The notes: generated by a model from the sequence alone, not told the origin. Shown: positions 19,440 to 29,035, numbered from the stretch's first letter. The stretch is DNA of 64,000 nt from JBHOQX01 sp042408595 (GCA_042408595.1 JBHOQX010000107.1:50676-114675); one strand, 5' to 3'. Translations and numbers: made by a program.

Positions 19440-20384
19440 GTGCGCATTGTCTTTCTGGGAACGCCCGATTTCGCCGCCATCCCGCTGCGTGCGCTCGCGG
19501 CGGATGGGCGCTACGAACTGGTTGGGGTCGTCACGCAGCCTGATCGGCCCGCCGGGCGCGGCCAGGCGCTGCGCGAGGCGCCGGTGAAGCGCGCCGCCCG
19601 CGAGCTCGGGCTGGCGGTGCCGGTGCTCCAGCCGGAGACCCTCAAGGATCCGGCAGTCGTCGCGCAGGTCGCCGCGCTGCGGCCGGATGTCGGCGTAGTG
19701 GCGGCCTACGGCGAAATTCTGCGCCAGGATGTGCTGGCGATCCCGCCGCACGGCTACGTGAACCTGCATCCGTCGCTGCTGCCGCGGCACCGCGGCCCGA
19801 TGCCGGTGGCTGGCGCGATCCTGGCCGGCGATACGGAGACGGGTGTGACGGTCATGCAGCTTGTGGCGAAGATGGACGCCGGCCCGATCATCGCGCAGGA
19901 GCGCGTGCCGCTCGCGCCCGACGCCCGCACCGGCCCCTTGACGATCGAGCTGTTCGAGCGGGGCGCGGCGCTGCTGGCGGCGACGCTCGCACCATACTGC
20001 GCCGGCGAGCTTGTACCGCAGGCCCAGGATGAAAGCCAGGCGACCTACACCCGCCGGCTCACGCGCGCCGATGGCCAGATCGACTGGACGCTCCCGGCGG
20101 AGCAGATCGAGCGGATGACCCGCGCCTACGATCCATGGCCGGGTGCGTTCACGACCTTTCGTGGCCAGCCGCTCAAGATCATCGCGGCGCGGCCGGAACC
20201 GGGCTGGCGCGGCACAGAACCGCCCGGAACGCTGCTAGACGGCCCGGCGGGGCTGCGGGTCGCCACTGGCGCGGGCGCACTGGAGCTGCTGGTCGTCCAG
20301 CCCGCCGGCCGGCGCGCGCTCGCCGCGGCGGATTGGCGGCGCGGCCTGCGGCCCGACCCCGCAGGCGAACGGCTGGGCGCCTGA
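19440..20384 (+). CDS. fmt: Methionyl-tRNA formyltransferase
   Basis: 314 aa from GTG 19440 (a TTG at 19425 is possible). The GTG is favoured because a GGGGGG ribosome site lies 7 bp before it and the protein then begins VRIVFLGTPDFAAIPL, the standard Fmt start. The formyl-folate loop HPSLLPRHRGPMPV is present with the catalytic Asn (YVNLHPS) and Asp (AGDTETGVTVMQL). The C-terminal domain (IDWTLPAEQIERMTRAYDPWPGAFT) matches the family. Formylates initiator Met-tRNA using 10-formyl-THF. Confidence 0.95.
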   Translation: MRIVFLGTPDFAAIPLRALAADGRYELVGVVTQPDRPAGRGQALREAPVKRAARELGLAVPVLQPETLKDPAVVAQVAALRPDVGVVAAYGEILRQDVLAIPPHGYVNLHPSLLPRHRGPMPVAGAILAGDTETGVTVMQLVAKMDAGPIIAQERVPLAPDARTGPLTIELFERGAALLAATLAPYCAGELVPQAQDESQATYTRRLTRADGQIDWTLPAEQIERMTRAYDPWPGAFTTFRGQPLKIIAARPEPGWRGTEPPGTLLDGPAGLRVATGAGALELLVVQPAGRRALAAADWRRGLRPDPAGERLGA

Positions 20385-20497
20385 ATTCACCCGCCTCTCA
20401 TCCCTCGCAGCGCGCCGGATGGTATACTAATAGGAGCGGGGTCGTGCCCGTGCGATGCGGGGCGTCGCTGCCCCGATGGCTTTGTTGAGATAATTCC

Positions 20498-21763
20498 ATG
20501 CGACGAATTGCTCAGTCGATCGCTCGCTTCCAAGCGCCGATGTGGCTGCTCGTGCCGCTGCTGGCGCTGATGCTGCTGCTCGGGTTCGGCGGCGGTTATG
20601 TCGCCGCGATCCGTCTGACCTCTCCCTGCCCCGAGTCGCGCGAGGTCTGTGCCAAGTTCGCGAACTTCTGGAAAGCCTGGGATATCGCCGAAGCGAACTA
20701 TGTCGACCCCTCGGCGCTCGATCCGGCGCGCATGACCGACGGCGCGATCGAGGGCATGCTCGACAGCCTGGGCGATCGGGGCCACACCCGCTACCTTTCG
20801 GCGGAGACGGCCAAGGCCGAGCGCGAGTCGCTCGCCGGGAAGTTCGAAGGCATCGGGGCGTATATCGATGTACGCGACGACCAGCCGATGATCGTCCAGC
20901 CGATCGAAGGTTCGCCGGCGGAGCGGGCCGGCATCCAGCCGGGCGACCTGATTCTGAAGGTCGATGGCGAGGATGTGCGCGGCGTGACGATCGACCAGCT
21001 TCGGGCGAAAGTCCGCGGGCCGAAAGGCTCGCAGGTGCGGCTGACGCTGCGCCACGCCGGCACGGAGGGGTCGTACGAGGTGACGATCACCCGCGCGGAG
21101 ATCAATGTCCCGGCGGTCTCGTGGCGCATGCTGGCCGATCGTGTCGCCTACATCAAACTCGTCCAGTTCTCGTCGCCGTCGTCCGAGCAGATGAAACAGG
21201 CGCTGAGCGATGCACAGGCCCAGGGCGCGCGGGCGATCGTGCTCGATCTGCGCAACAACCCGGGCGGGCTGGTGAACGAATTGGTGGAGATCGCCAGCCA
21301 GTTTCTACCGAAAGACACCACCGTGCTGCTCGAGCAGAACCGCAACGGCGAGCGCACACCCTACAAGACCCGTGAGGGCGGTGTGGCGCTGACGATCCCG
21401 CTGGTCGTGCTGGTGAATAACAACACCGCCAGCTCGGCCGAGATCCTGGCGGGCGCGCTGAAGGAGGCCGGCCGCGCCACGGTGATCGGCACGCCGACCT
21501 ACGGCACGGCGACGGTGCTGCGGCCGTTCGACCTGGACGGTGGGGCACAGCTCCGCCTGGGCACGACGCAGTGGCTCACGCCCAACGGCGAGGTGGTGCG
21601 CAACAAGGGGATCGAGCCGAACGAGAAGGTCGAGCTGCCGCCGGACGCCCGCCCGCTCTCGCCGGTCGAGGCGGCGAAGCTGAGCGCCGCCGAGCTGAGC
21701 AGCATCAGCGATACCCAGCTCGCCCGCGCGCTCGGCATCCTGGGCGAGCTCGCCAGGCGCTGA
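20498..21763 (+). CDS. S41 (C-terminal processing) peptidase homologue with PDZ domain, dyad lysine replaced
   Basis: 421 aa. An N-terminal signal anchor (MWLLVPLLALMLLLGFGGGYVAA) exports the protein. A PDZ domain (EGIGAYIDVRDDQPMIVQPIEG to QVRLTLRH) precedes the S41 core (RAIVLDLRNNPGGLVNELVEIA, VVLVNNNTASSAEILAGAL). The expected Ser-Lys dyad is incomplete: S312 in TASSAE aligns with the nucleophile, but the position 25 residues later, normally Lys in TFGKG, is Thr337 (TYGTATV). It may be a non-peptidase binding protein or use another base. Located 113 bp after fmt on the same strand. Confidence 0.88.
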   Translation: MRRIAQSIARFQAPMWLLVPLLALMLLLGFGGGYVAAIRLTSPCPESREVCAKFANFWKAWDIAEANYVDPSALDPARMTDGAIEGMLDSLGDRGHTRYLSAETAKAERESLAGKFEGIGAYIDVRDDQPMIVQPIEGSPAERAGIQPGDLILKVDGEDVRGVTIDQLRAKVRGPKGSQVRLTLRHAGTEGSYEVTITRAEINVPAVSWRMLADRVAYIKLVQFSSPSSEQMKQALSDAQAQGARAIVLDLRNNPGGLVNELVEIASQFLPKDTTVLLEQNRNGERTPYKTREGGVALTIPLVVLVNNNTASSAEILAGALKEAGRATVIGTPTYGTATVLRPFDLDGGAQLRLGTTQWLTPNGEVVRNKGIEPNEKVELPPDARPLSPVEAAKLSAAELSSISDTQLARALGILGELARR

Positions 21764-21794
21764 TCGTAGGTGAGAGCGCGGCGGCAGGAGCAGC

Positions 21795-23897
21795 TTGCAC
21801 CGCTGCTGCATGGTTGCGCCGTCAATCCCCATGCGCCGGACCCGACCCGCAAACCACATTCGACCGTGGGCGCTGGCGTTGGTGGCCACCGCGCTGCTTG
21901 CCCTGGCGTGGCTCACCGGTCCGCTGGGGCGTCTTCTTGTCCTCCTCGCACTGCTGCTGTTCGCGCCAGGCTACCTGCTGGAGCGGGCGCTGCGCCCCCG
22001 GCTCGAGACGCCGTTCGCCCGTCCGGCGCTGTGGCTCGCCTTGAGTCTGAGCAGCGCCGCGCTCCTCTATGAATGGAGCACGGCGCTCCATCTCCACCTG
22101 ACCACCGCCGCGCTCGCGTCGCTGCTGGGACTTTGCGCGCTGGCCGCTGCCGCCGCGGCCTGGCGCGAGCTGGGGCGCGTCCGGCCCGCACCTCCCGGCC
22201 CCGCCGTGCTCGGCTGGGCTGGGCTGCTGGCGTTGCTGGCGCTCACCGCCGGGACGCGCTTCGTTCAGATTCAGGGCCTCGCGCTCCCCGCCTGGGTCGA
22301 CTCGGTGCACCACGCGCTGATGATCCGGGTGGCGGCCGAGCGGGGCCAGGCACCGCTGTCGCTCTACCCGTACCTGCCGGTCACGCAGTTGCCGTACCAC
22401 TGGGGCTACCACGTCGTCATGGCGGCGGCTCTGCAACTCTCCGGCGCGTCGCTGCCGCAGACCATGCTGTGGGGCGGCCAGGGGCTGAACGCGCTGAGCG
22501 GGCTGGCCTGCGCCGCGCTCGCCGCTGCCCTCTGGCGCCGCCCGCTGGCCGGGGTGATCGCCGCGCTAGTGGTCGGGCTGGTGTCGATCATGCCGGCGTA
22601 CTACGTGAGTTGGGGGCGCTACACCCAGCTCACCGGTCTCCTTCTGTTGCCGGCGGCGGGGCTGCTGTGGCAGGCGGCGCTGCGCGCGCCGTCGCGCGGG
22701 CGCTGGGTGGCACTCGCCGTGGTGCTCGCCGGGCTGAGCCTGGTCCACATCCGGGTGCTGCTGCTGACGCTGGCGCTGCTGGCGGCGCTGCTGGCGGCGT
22801 GGGCGGTGCGCGAACCCGCGTTCGTCCTCAGGCAACGCCTCCTCCCCGCGCTGTTAGCGGGCGCGCTGGCTCTAGCGCTGACCGCCCCCTGGCTCGCGCT
22901 GCTGGCGCAGCGCTGGCTCGGCCGGATCGCTGCGGAGCCGGGTGTGCTGGCCGGCAGCCCGGGAAGCACCGCGCTGCATCTGGATATTCTCTGGGCAGGC
23001 ACGAACCGCTGGCTGATCGCCCTGGCGCTGGCCGCCGCGCTCTGGGGAATCGCGCGGCGGCGGCGGGCGGCGGCCGCGCTGGCGCTATGGGTGGCGCTGG
23101 TGGTGGCCGCCGCCAACCCCTGGCTGCTGAGATACGTGCTGCCGGCGGCGGGAGCGGTGGCGCTGGTGCTGGCGGCACAGGTGCGCCGCTGGCTGCCCGC
23201 GGTCGTCGGAGCGACGCTACTGTGCTGCAACCCGGCGCTGGTACGCCTGCCGGCGTCATGGCTTTTGACGAACGATGTGGTTGCCATCAGTCTGTTCGTG
23301 CCGCTCAGCGCACTGATCGGTGGGGGCGCATGCCTGGCGTGGGAGGCGCTCGCGCGGCGGGCCGCATCCGCCGGAGCGTTGGCGCCGCGCGGCGCCCGCC
23401 TGGCGGGCGTGGCGGCGCTGGCCGCGCTGGCCATCTGGGGGGCCTGGAACCAGCGCAGCATTGTCAACCCGGCGACGGTGCTGGCGACCGGGGCGGATGT
23501 GGCGGCGATCGCCTGGGTGGCGGAGCACACCCCGCCCGACGCCCGCTTCCTTATCAACGCGACCGAATGGCAGCGCGGCTCGGACCGCGCGGTGGATGGC
23601 GGCTGGTGGCTGTTGCCGCTCGCAGGCCGGTGGACGAGCACGCCGCCGGTGCTCTATATCTTCGGCGACCCGGCCTATGTGCACGAGACGCAGGAGCGCA
23701 GCGAGCTGGTGCGCACCCTCACGCCAGCCGACATGCCGCGCCTGCTGGAGCGGATGCGGCGCGACGGGATCGGGTATGTGTACTTGGGGACGAAGCCCGG
23801 CGCGCTGACGAAAGCGATGTTCGCCGGCAACCCGGCGTTTGAGACCGTCTATGATGCTGGCGGCGTCACCATCCTTGCCGTCCGCCACGGGGCATGA
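21795..23897 (+). CDS. Polytopic membrane protein, DUF6541/GT39-like
   Basis: About 700 aa with roughly a dozen hydrophobic segments and a soluble C-terminal third. The layout and the motif AWVAEHTPPDARFLIN followed by GGWWLLPLAGR near the C-terminus are shared with the 839-aa protein at 36399-38918, so the two are paralogues. The family resembles membrane glycosyltransferases using polyprenyl-linked sugars, but no acidic catalytic loop can be named with confidence. A TTG start (21795) follows AGGAG; ATG at 21810 or 21831 are alternatives. It follows the S41 gene by about 30 bp. Confidence 0.78.
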   Translation: MHRCCMVAPSIPMRRTRPANHIRPWALALVATALLALAWLTGPLGRLLVLLALLLFAPGYLLERALRPRLETPFARPALWLALSLSSAALLYEWSTALHLHLTTAALASLLGLCALAAAAAAWRELGRVRPAPPGPAVLGWAGLLALLALTAGTRFVQIQGLALPAWVDSVHHALMIRVAAERGQAPLSLYPYLPVTQLPYHWGYHVVMAAALQLSGASLPQTMLWGGQGLNALSGLACAALAAALWRRPLAGVIAALVVGLVSIMPAYYVSWGRYTQLTGLLLLPAAGLLWQAALRAPSRGRWVALAVVLAGLSLVHIRVLLLTLALLAALLAAWAVREPAFVLRQRLLPALLAGALALALTAPWLALLAQRWLGRIAAEPGVLAGSPGSTALHLDILWAGTNRWLIALALAAALWGIARRRRAAAALALWVALVVAAANPWLLRYVLPAAGAVALVLAAQVRRWLPAVVGATLLCCNPALVRLPASWLLTNDVVAISLFVPLSALIGGGACLAWEALARRAASAGALAPRGARLAGVAALAALAIWGAWNQRSIVNPATVLATGADVAAIAWVAEHTPPDARFLINATEWQRGSDRAVDGGWWLLPLAGRWTSTPPVLYIFGDPAYVHETQERSELVRTLTPADMPRLLERMRRDGIGYVYLGTKPGALTKAMFAGNPAFETVYDAGGVTILAVRHGA

Positions 23898-24068
23898 TAT
23901 GATTTCGGCCGTCGGGCGCGCCGTGCCGTCCGGCGATCATCCGGTTGCCAGGCGCTGTGCGCCGCAGCGGGTGGATGGCGGTCGTCGGTTCGGCGCACGT
24001 TCGGTCTCCCCCAGCATGCTATCTGCCCTCGGTGCAGAAGCGGCAAACATAGAGCCATCACTACCGCC

Positions 24069-25457
24069 ATGACGACGAGCGACCTCCAGATCAGCGACCG
24101 CGAACGAGAGATTCTCCGCCTCGTCGCCACCGGCGCCACCAACCAGCAGATCGCCCAACAACTGCATATCAGCCCCAACACCGTCAAGGTGCATCTGCGC
24201 AATATTTTCGGCAAGATCGGCGTGGCGTCGCGCACCGAGGCCACGCTCTATGCCGTGCGCACCGGCCTGGTGCAGGTGGGCGAGGCCGCCGTGCCGCCCG
24301 GCGCGGAAGCCTCCGCGCCGGCGTCGGAGGCGCCCCAGGCGCCACCATCCACCGGGCCGCTGGAGGACGCGCCGGCTGTCACGCCGACGCCCGTGCCGGC
24401 GGCTGCACCGCGCGCCCGGCTGCACCCCTGGCTGCTTGGAGCGGCCGTTGTGTTCCTGCTGGCGCTGGCCGCGATCATCTATCTGGTGGCGCGCCCGCTC
24501 GCTACGCCGGGCGCACCCGCCGCGACCACGCTTCCCGGCGCTGGCAGCGTGGAGATCCCCAAACCCGACCAGCGCTGGCTCGAGCTGCCGCCGATGCCGG
24601 CCGGGCGGGCCGGCTTCGCGCTCGCCGGCCAAGTGAGCGGCAGCCAGAGCGCGCTGTATGTGATCGCTGGCACGAACGGCGGCAGCATTACGGGCGACGT
24701 ACAGCGCTTCGACCCCGGCAGCCGTGTGTGGACAGCGCTCAGCGCCAAGCCGACCGCTGTGACGGATGTGCAGGCGGCGGTGATCGGCAACCGGGTGTAC
24801 GTGCCGGGCGGGCGGCTCGCCTCGGGCGCGATCACCAACGTCCACGAAGCGTACGACCCGCAACGCGACCGCTGGGTGACGCTCAAGCCGTTGCCCGCGC
24901 CGCGCAGCGGCTACGCCCTGGCGGCGGTGGACGGCAAGCTCTATCTCTTCGGCGGCTGGGATGGCACGACCTACCGCGCCGATGTCTGGCAGTACAACCC
25001 CGACACGGACACCTGGGCGCAACGCACCCCCATGCCGACGGCGCGCGCCTTCGCCGGCGCGGTCGCCGGCGAGGGCCTAGTGTACATCTTCGGCGGGGAG
25101 AACAGCCGCGGTGTGCTCGCCACCAACGAGCGCTATGTGCCCGCCGAGGAGGGCGGCGCGCCGTGGGCCACTCGCGCGCCGCTGCCCGTGCCGACGAGCC
25201 ATATGGCCGCGGCGCTCACCAGCGGCATCGCCTTTCTGCTCAGCGGGGCGGAGGCGCCGGGCCGGCTGATGGTGTACAACCTCGCGCTCGACTCGTGGCA
25301 ACTCGGCAAGGCGCCGCTGGCTGCGCTGCGCGACCTGCGCGCCCAGGCGCTCGGCAACAAGCTGTACATCCTGGGCGGCCAGGGCGCCGAGGGCATCAGC
25401 CCACGCGCCTACGAATACCAGGCGATGATCAATATCGTGCTGCCGCTCGCCCCGTAG
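24069..25457 (+). CDS. Membrane-tethered LuxR-type regulator with Kelch propeller
   Basis: 462 aa. Residues about 5-70 form a LuxR/GerE helix-turn-helix (ISDREREILRLVATGATNQQIAQQLHISPNTVKVHLRNIF). A Pro/Ala-rich linker and one transmembrane helix (LGAAVVFLLALAAIIYLVA, about residues 122-140) come next. The C-terminal about 280 residues carry Kelch repeats (LYLFGGWDGTTYRADVWQYNPDTDTW and similar GG...W units). Topology puts the HTH in the cytoplasm and the propeller outside, suggesting a one-component sensor that binds an extracellular or envelope ligand and controls transcription directly. ATG at 24069. Followed within 25 bp by a glycosyltransferase gene that might be a target. Confidence 0.88.
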   Translation: MTTSDLQISDREREILRLVATGATNQQIAQQLHISPNTVKVHLRNIFGKIGVASRTEATLYAVRTGLVQVGEAAVPPGAEASAPASEAPQAPPSTGPLEDAPAVTPTPVPAAAPRARLHPWLLGAAVVFLLALAAIIYLVARPLATPGAPAATTLPGAGSVEIPKPDQRWLELPPMPAGRAGFALAGQVSGSQSALYVIAGTNGGSITGDVQRFDPGSRVWTALSAKPTAVTDVQAAVIGNRVYVPGGRLASGAITNVHEAYDPQRDRWVTLKPLPAPRSGYALAAVDGKLYLFGGWDGTTYRADVWQYNPDTDTWAQRTPMPTARAFAGAVAGEGLVYIFGGENSRGVLATNERYVPAEEGGAPWATRAPLPVPTSHMAAALTSGIAFLLSGAEAPGRLMVYNLALDSWQLGKAPLAALRDLRAQALGNKLYILGGQGAEGISPRAYEYQAMINIVLPLAP

Positions 25458-25482
25458 CATGCCCGAAGGCGACAGGAAACCT

Positions 25483-26565
25483 ATGCGCGTGCTGTTTACG
25501 TGTGGGCGAGAGCCGCAGTACACCCGCAACCAAGTCATCCTCAAGGCGCTCCGCCGCACCACGGAGGTTATCGAGATCACCGACAGCCACAAGAGCTACC
25601 CGATCCGGCACCTGCGGCTGCTCGGCAAACTCCTCGCCGGCTCCCGGAGGCACGATGTCGTGTTCGTCGGCTTCTACGGCTACCTGCTAGTGTTCCTTGC
25701 CCGGCTGCTGTCGCGCCGCCCGCTGATCTTCGACGCCTACCTGTCGACGTATAACACCCTGTGCTTCGACCGCCGGACCTTCGCGCCGAACTCGCTCGTG
25801 GGGCGGATGGCCTTCTGGCTCGACAAGCTGGCCTGCTCGATCGCCGATGTCGTGGTGGTGGATACGCGAGCGCACCTGAACTACTTCGTCGAGACCTACG
25901 GCCTGCCGCCGGAGAAGTTCGCCGTGCTGTACCTCGGCTGCGACGAGGAGCTGTTCTACCCGCGCCGCCCGCCGAGCGGGCCGCAGTTCAAGGTCTTTTA
26001 CTACGGCTCCTACCTGCCGCTCCAAGGGATCGAATACATCATCCGCGCCGCGAAACTGCTGGAAGACCAGCCGGACATCGTCTTCCAGATCGCCGGGCAG
26101 GGTATGCGCTATGCCGAGATGCGCGACCTGGCCGCATCGCTCGGCTGCCGCAACATCGAATTCATCGACTGGATTCCGTACGCGCGCCTGCCGGAGTACA
26201 TCGCCGAGGCGTCCGTCTGCCTCGGTGGTCACTTCTCGAACAGCGACAAGGCGCAGAATGTGATCGCCACCAAGACCTACCAGTTCCTCGCCATGGCCAA
26301 GCCGACGATCGTCGGTGCATGCGCCGCCAATGCTGAGATCTTCACCCATGGCGAGCACGTCTACATGTGCCGGATGGCCGACCCGCGCTCGCTGGCCGAC
26401 GCGATCCTGGCGCTGCGGGCCGACGGCGCCCTGCGCCGGACGATCGCCTGGGGCGGCTACCTGCAGTTCGCCGAGCGCTACAGCACGCCGCGCCTCGGCG
26501 AAGTGATTCAGGAGATCATCCAGCAAGCGTGCGCACCCGCGCGCCGCAATACACTGCCGCGATAA
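25483..26565 (+). CDS. Glycosyltransferase family 4-like protein
   Basis: 360 aa. It begins MRVLFTCGREPQYTRNQVILKAL; the C-terminal half contains FKVFYYGSYLPLQGIEYIIRAAKLL and the C-terminal GT-B pattern (EASVCLGGHFSNSDKAQNVIATKTYQFLAMAKPTIV). These are typical of retaining GT4 enzymes that use NDP-sugars, with K/E loops at the donor site. ATG at 25483 is preceded by AGGAAA; an upstream in-frame ATG at 25459 is possible and nearly touches the regulator's stop. Acceptor and sugar are unknown; likely capsule, exopolysaccharide or glycolipid assembly. Confidence 0.87.
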   Translation: MRVLFTCGREPQYTRNQVILKALRRTTEVIEITDSHKSYPIRHLRLLGKLLAGSRRHDVVFVGFYGYLLVFLARLLSRRPLIFDAYLSTYNTLCFDRRTFAPNSLVGRMAFWLDKLACSIADVVVVDTRAHLNYFVETYGLPPEKFAVLYLGCDEELFYPRRPPSGPQFKVFYYGSYLPLQGIEYIIRAAKLLEDQPDIVFQIAGQGMRYAEMRDLAASLGCRNIEFIDWIPYARLPEYIAEASVCLGGHFSNSDKAQNVIATKTYQFLAMAKPTIVGACAANAEIFTHGEHVYMCRMADPRSLADAILALRADGALRRTIAWGGYLQFAERYSTPRLGEVIQEIIQQACAPARRNTLPR

Positions 26566-26576
26566 GGGAGACCCCC

Positions 26577-27083
26577 ATGCACCGACACCTTGCTCCTCTT
26601 GGCCTGACCCTGCTCTTGCTTGCGGCCTGCAGCAACACGACGCCGCCCGCGCCGACGGCGATCCCCGGGGCGCAGGTGGCCGTCACCGCCGCGCCGGCGC
26701 TGCCGGGGACGGTCATCCCGACCATGGCGCCGCGCCTCAACCCGAACCCCGCCGAGACGCCCGTCATCGTGACCGGGCTGACGGTCGGCCCGGACGGCCA
26801 CGAGATTGTCAGCATCGCCAATATCAGCGAGACCGACCAGCCGATCGGCCTGTGGTCGGTGTTCAACGAGCGCACGGGCGCGCATTTCGACTTCCCGGCG
26901 GACTTTGTGCTGAAGCCACAGCAGGTCGTAAAGGTGCATAGCGGCCCCGGCGCCGTCAACAACCCGCCCGGTGACCTGCTCTGGTCCACCGAGCGCCAGT
27001 GGACCGGGGACCAGGAGGATGTCATCCTGCTGAACCGCCCGGGCGCGGTGATGTACCGCTTCGTCGCCGATCTTCGCAAGTAG
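26577..27083 (+). CDS. Lipoprotein with a lamin-tail-like beta domain
   Basis: 168 aa. The type II signal peptide LTLLLLAACSN has its lipobox at LAAC, followed by a Pro/Thr/Ala linker. The folded part (VIVTGLTVGPDGHEIVSIANIS, IGLWSVFNERTGAHFDFPADFVLKPQQVVKVHSGPG, DQEDVILLNRPGAVMYRF) has the strand pattern of lamin-tail (LTD) domains, common in exported bacterial proteins. It probably sits on the outer leaflet of the cell membrane. AAGGGAG precedes the ATG. It lies 12 bp after the glycosyltransferase gene. Role unknown. Confidence 0.82.
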   Translation: MHRHLAPLGLTLLLLAACSNTTPPAPTAIPGAQVAVTAAPALPGTVIPTMAPRLNPNPAETPVIVTGLTVGPDGHEIVSIANISETDQPIGLWSVFNERTGAHFDFPADFVLKPQQVVKVHSGPGAVNNPPGDLLWSTERQWTGDQEDVILLNRPGAVMYRFVADLRK

Positions 27084-27323
27084 AGCAACCGACCTGCGCC
27101 TGGCAAGAGGAAGGGCAGGGTAGTGGAGGGTAGGAGCCAGGGCAGAACCTTCCCCATCTTCAATCCGCATAGCGATCGGAAGTACTTCACATTGATGAGG
27201 CGATTAACCCAAAAGGGTTATTGCCGGGAATAGCTGGATCGCCTAGGATAGCAGTGGTGACAGGGACCGCGGAGGTTGCGCCTGTCGTCGCTATTCGTAA
27301 CTACATCAAGCAAGGAGCACCGC

Positions 27324-28763
27324 ATGAAGCACTTCTCCCGCATCCTCGCCGCCGTCGCGCTACTGGGCGCGCTGGTGGCCGTGGTTGGGGTCGGGCCGCG
27401 CGCCACGCTGGCGGCGGGGCCGGCGCAATCGTCCACGATCAACGTCCTGAACCTGTCCAACAGCGACGCGACCATCCAGGTTTTCTACTACAACCCGGAT
27501 GGCTCGCTGGCAACGATGGCGTCCGGCTACAGCAACCCGGATAACGACACCATCCCCGCCAACGCCTTCAAGGCCTATAACCCGATCCGCGCTGCGCCCG
27601 GTTTCAACGGATCGGTTGTGATCGCCTCGACCCAGGAGATCGCGGTGGTGTCGAACATCACGATCGCCTCGCCCGCGAGCGCTGTCGGCAGCTATGTGGG
27701 CATCAAGGCTGGCGGTCCGAAGGTCTACTTCCCGCTGGTGATGAAAGGCAATGCCGGGAACACCACGAATTTCAATGTGCAAAACACCGGCGCTTCGGCG
27801 GTGAACATCTCCATCCAGTTCGTGCCGGAGCCGGGTAGCAGCTACGCGTCCATCCCGACGGTCACCGATACCATCCAGCCGGGCGCTGCTAAGACCTACG
27901 ACCAGGCGACGATGTCGCAGTTCAGCAGCGTCACCAAGTGGGTCGGCTCAGCGACAGTAACGGCGACATCCTCGGGCGGGACGATCGCCGGCGTGGCGAA
28001 TATTGTTAATAGTTCGAACGCCAACGCGTATCGGCTCAGCACATACAACGCGTTCGGCGGCGGCTCGACGACCGTGCTGGCACCGCTGATCCAAGAGGCG
28101 AACAATGGTAACCGAACCTCGGTGAACTGCCAGAACCTCGGCAGCACGCCCACAACGATCAACGTGGCCTATACCCCAGAGCCGGGCAACCCGAACAAGG
28201 CGTCGGAGTCCAAGTCGAACATCGTGCCGAACGGTATCGCTGTCTTCCTGCAGCTCGAATCGGGAGCGCAGAAGTTCGTCGGCTCGGCTACCATCACCTC
28301 GAGCCCGGCAGTGCCGCTGGCCTGTGTGATCAACCAGACACGCAGTGCGCTGGGGCGCGCTTCTTCGTATGAAGGCTTCGACCCGAGCACGGCGACGACG
28401 AAGATCGTCGTCCCGGTACTGCAGGGCTGCAACGGCAGCACAACGAATGGCTTCAACTCGACGACGGTCAACGTCGCCTCGGTTGATGGTACGGCGGCAA
28501 ACTTCACGATCGACTACAAGCCCGAGCCCGGGATCACCGATCCGCCGACGGCCAACAAGAGCGGTGCGACGGCGGTCTTCAACCAGGCGCTGGCGTACAA
28601 CTCCATTCCGTGTGGCCAGGCTGGTCAGCAGAAGTTCGTCGGCGGCGCGGTTGTAACGGCGGATAAGCCGATTGTGGCGGTTGTCAACTTGGCGCGCGCT
28701 GGTGGTCCGTACACGGTGCGCGACACGCTCGCCACCTACGACGCGTTCAACGTCGCGCCGTAA
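27324..28763 (+). CDS. Secreted four-module repeat protein, candidate surface protein
   Basis: 479 aa. Sec signal peptide (MKHFSRILAAVALLGALVAVVGVGPRATLAAG) and then four modules of about 110 residues. Each shows a PL/PV.. segment, an N-x-G/N-T hydrophilic loop, a (V/K)PEPG or YNPDG turn, and an F(V/N)GS(A/V)..(I/V) strand, ending in a hydrophobic V(V/I)N strand. The residues are rich in Thr/Ser/Asn, as in adhesins or envelope proteins. No enzyme motif was found. Start ATG 27324 has AAGGAG at ideal spacing, and a strong intrinsic terminator follows, features of a highly expressed gene. I do not recognise the family. Confidence 0.82.
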   Translation: MKHFSRILAAVALLGALVAVVGVGPRATLAAGPAQSSTINVLNLSNSDATIQVFYYNPDGSLATMASGYSNPDNDTIPANAFKAYNPIRAAPGFNGSVVIASTQEIAVVSNITIASPASAVGSYVGIKAGGPKVYFPLVMKGNAGNTTNFNVQNTGASAVNISIQFVPEPGSSYASIPTVTDTIQPGAAKTYDQATMSQFSSVTKWVGSATVTATSSGGTIAGVANIVNSSNANAYRLSTYNAFGGGSTTVLAPLIQEANNGNRTSVNCQNLGSTPTTINVAYTPEPGNPNKASESKSNIVPNGIAVFLQLESGAQKFVGSATITSSPAVPLACVINQTRSALGRASSYEGFDPSTATTKIVVPVLQGCNGSTTNGFNSTTVNVASVDGTAANFTIDYKPEPGITDPPTANKSGATAVFNQALAYNSIPCGQAGQQKFVGGAVVTADKPIVAVVNLARAGGPYTVRDTLATYDAFNVAP

Positions 28764-28782
28764 GCAGCTGTCAGGTAGCAAG

Positions 28783-28815
28783 ACAGGTGGCGGTGTCAAA
28801 CCGCCACCTGTTTTA
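28783..28815 (+). terminator. Intrinsic terminator after the repeat-protein gene
   Basis: Perfect 12-bp stem (28783-28794 with 28800-28811), 5-nt loop GTCAA, followed at once by TTTATTAT. A second, T-less hairpin (28824-28833 with 28839-28848) lies just downstream. Confidence 0.9.
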
Positions 28816-29035
28816 TTATGCCCATCCCGAGCCCTCCAGGCTCGGGATAGGGGTATAACTTCTCAGTTGAGAGGACGTACGCGGTGGGAAGGGTTGGCGC
28901 GGCGCGGCCCATCCAAGCCCTTTTTGGGGAACGCCGCCGCATCAGCTCTCCGTGGCGGGCCTGCGGCCCTCTATACCTCCTGCGCTGCAAGCGAGCGCGA
29001 CCACGCCGTGTCAGTTGAGCGCTGCCTTGGCGGGT

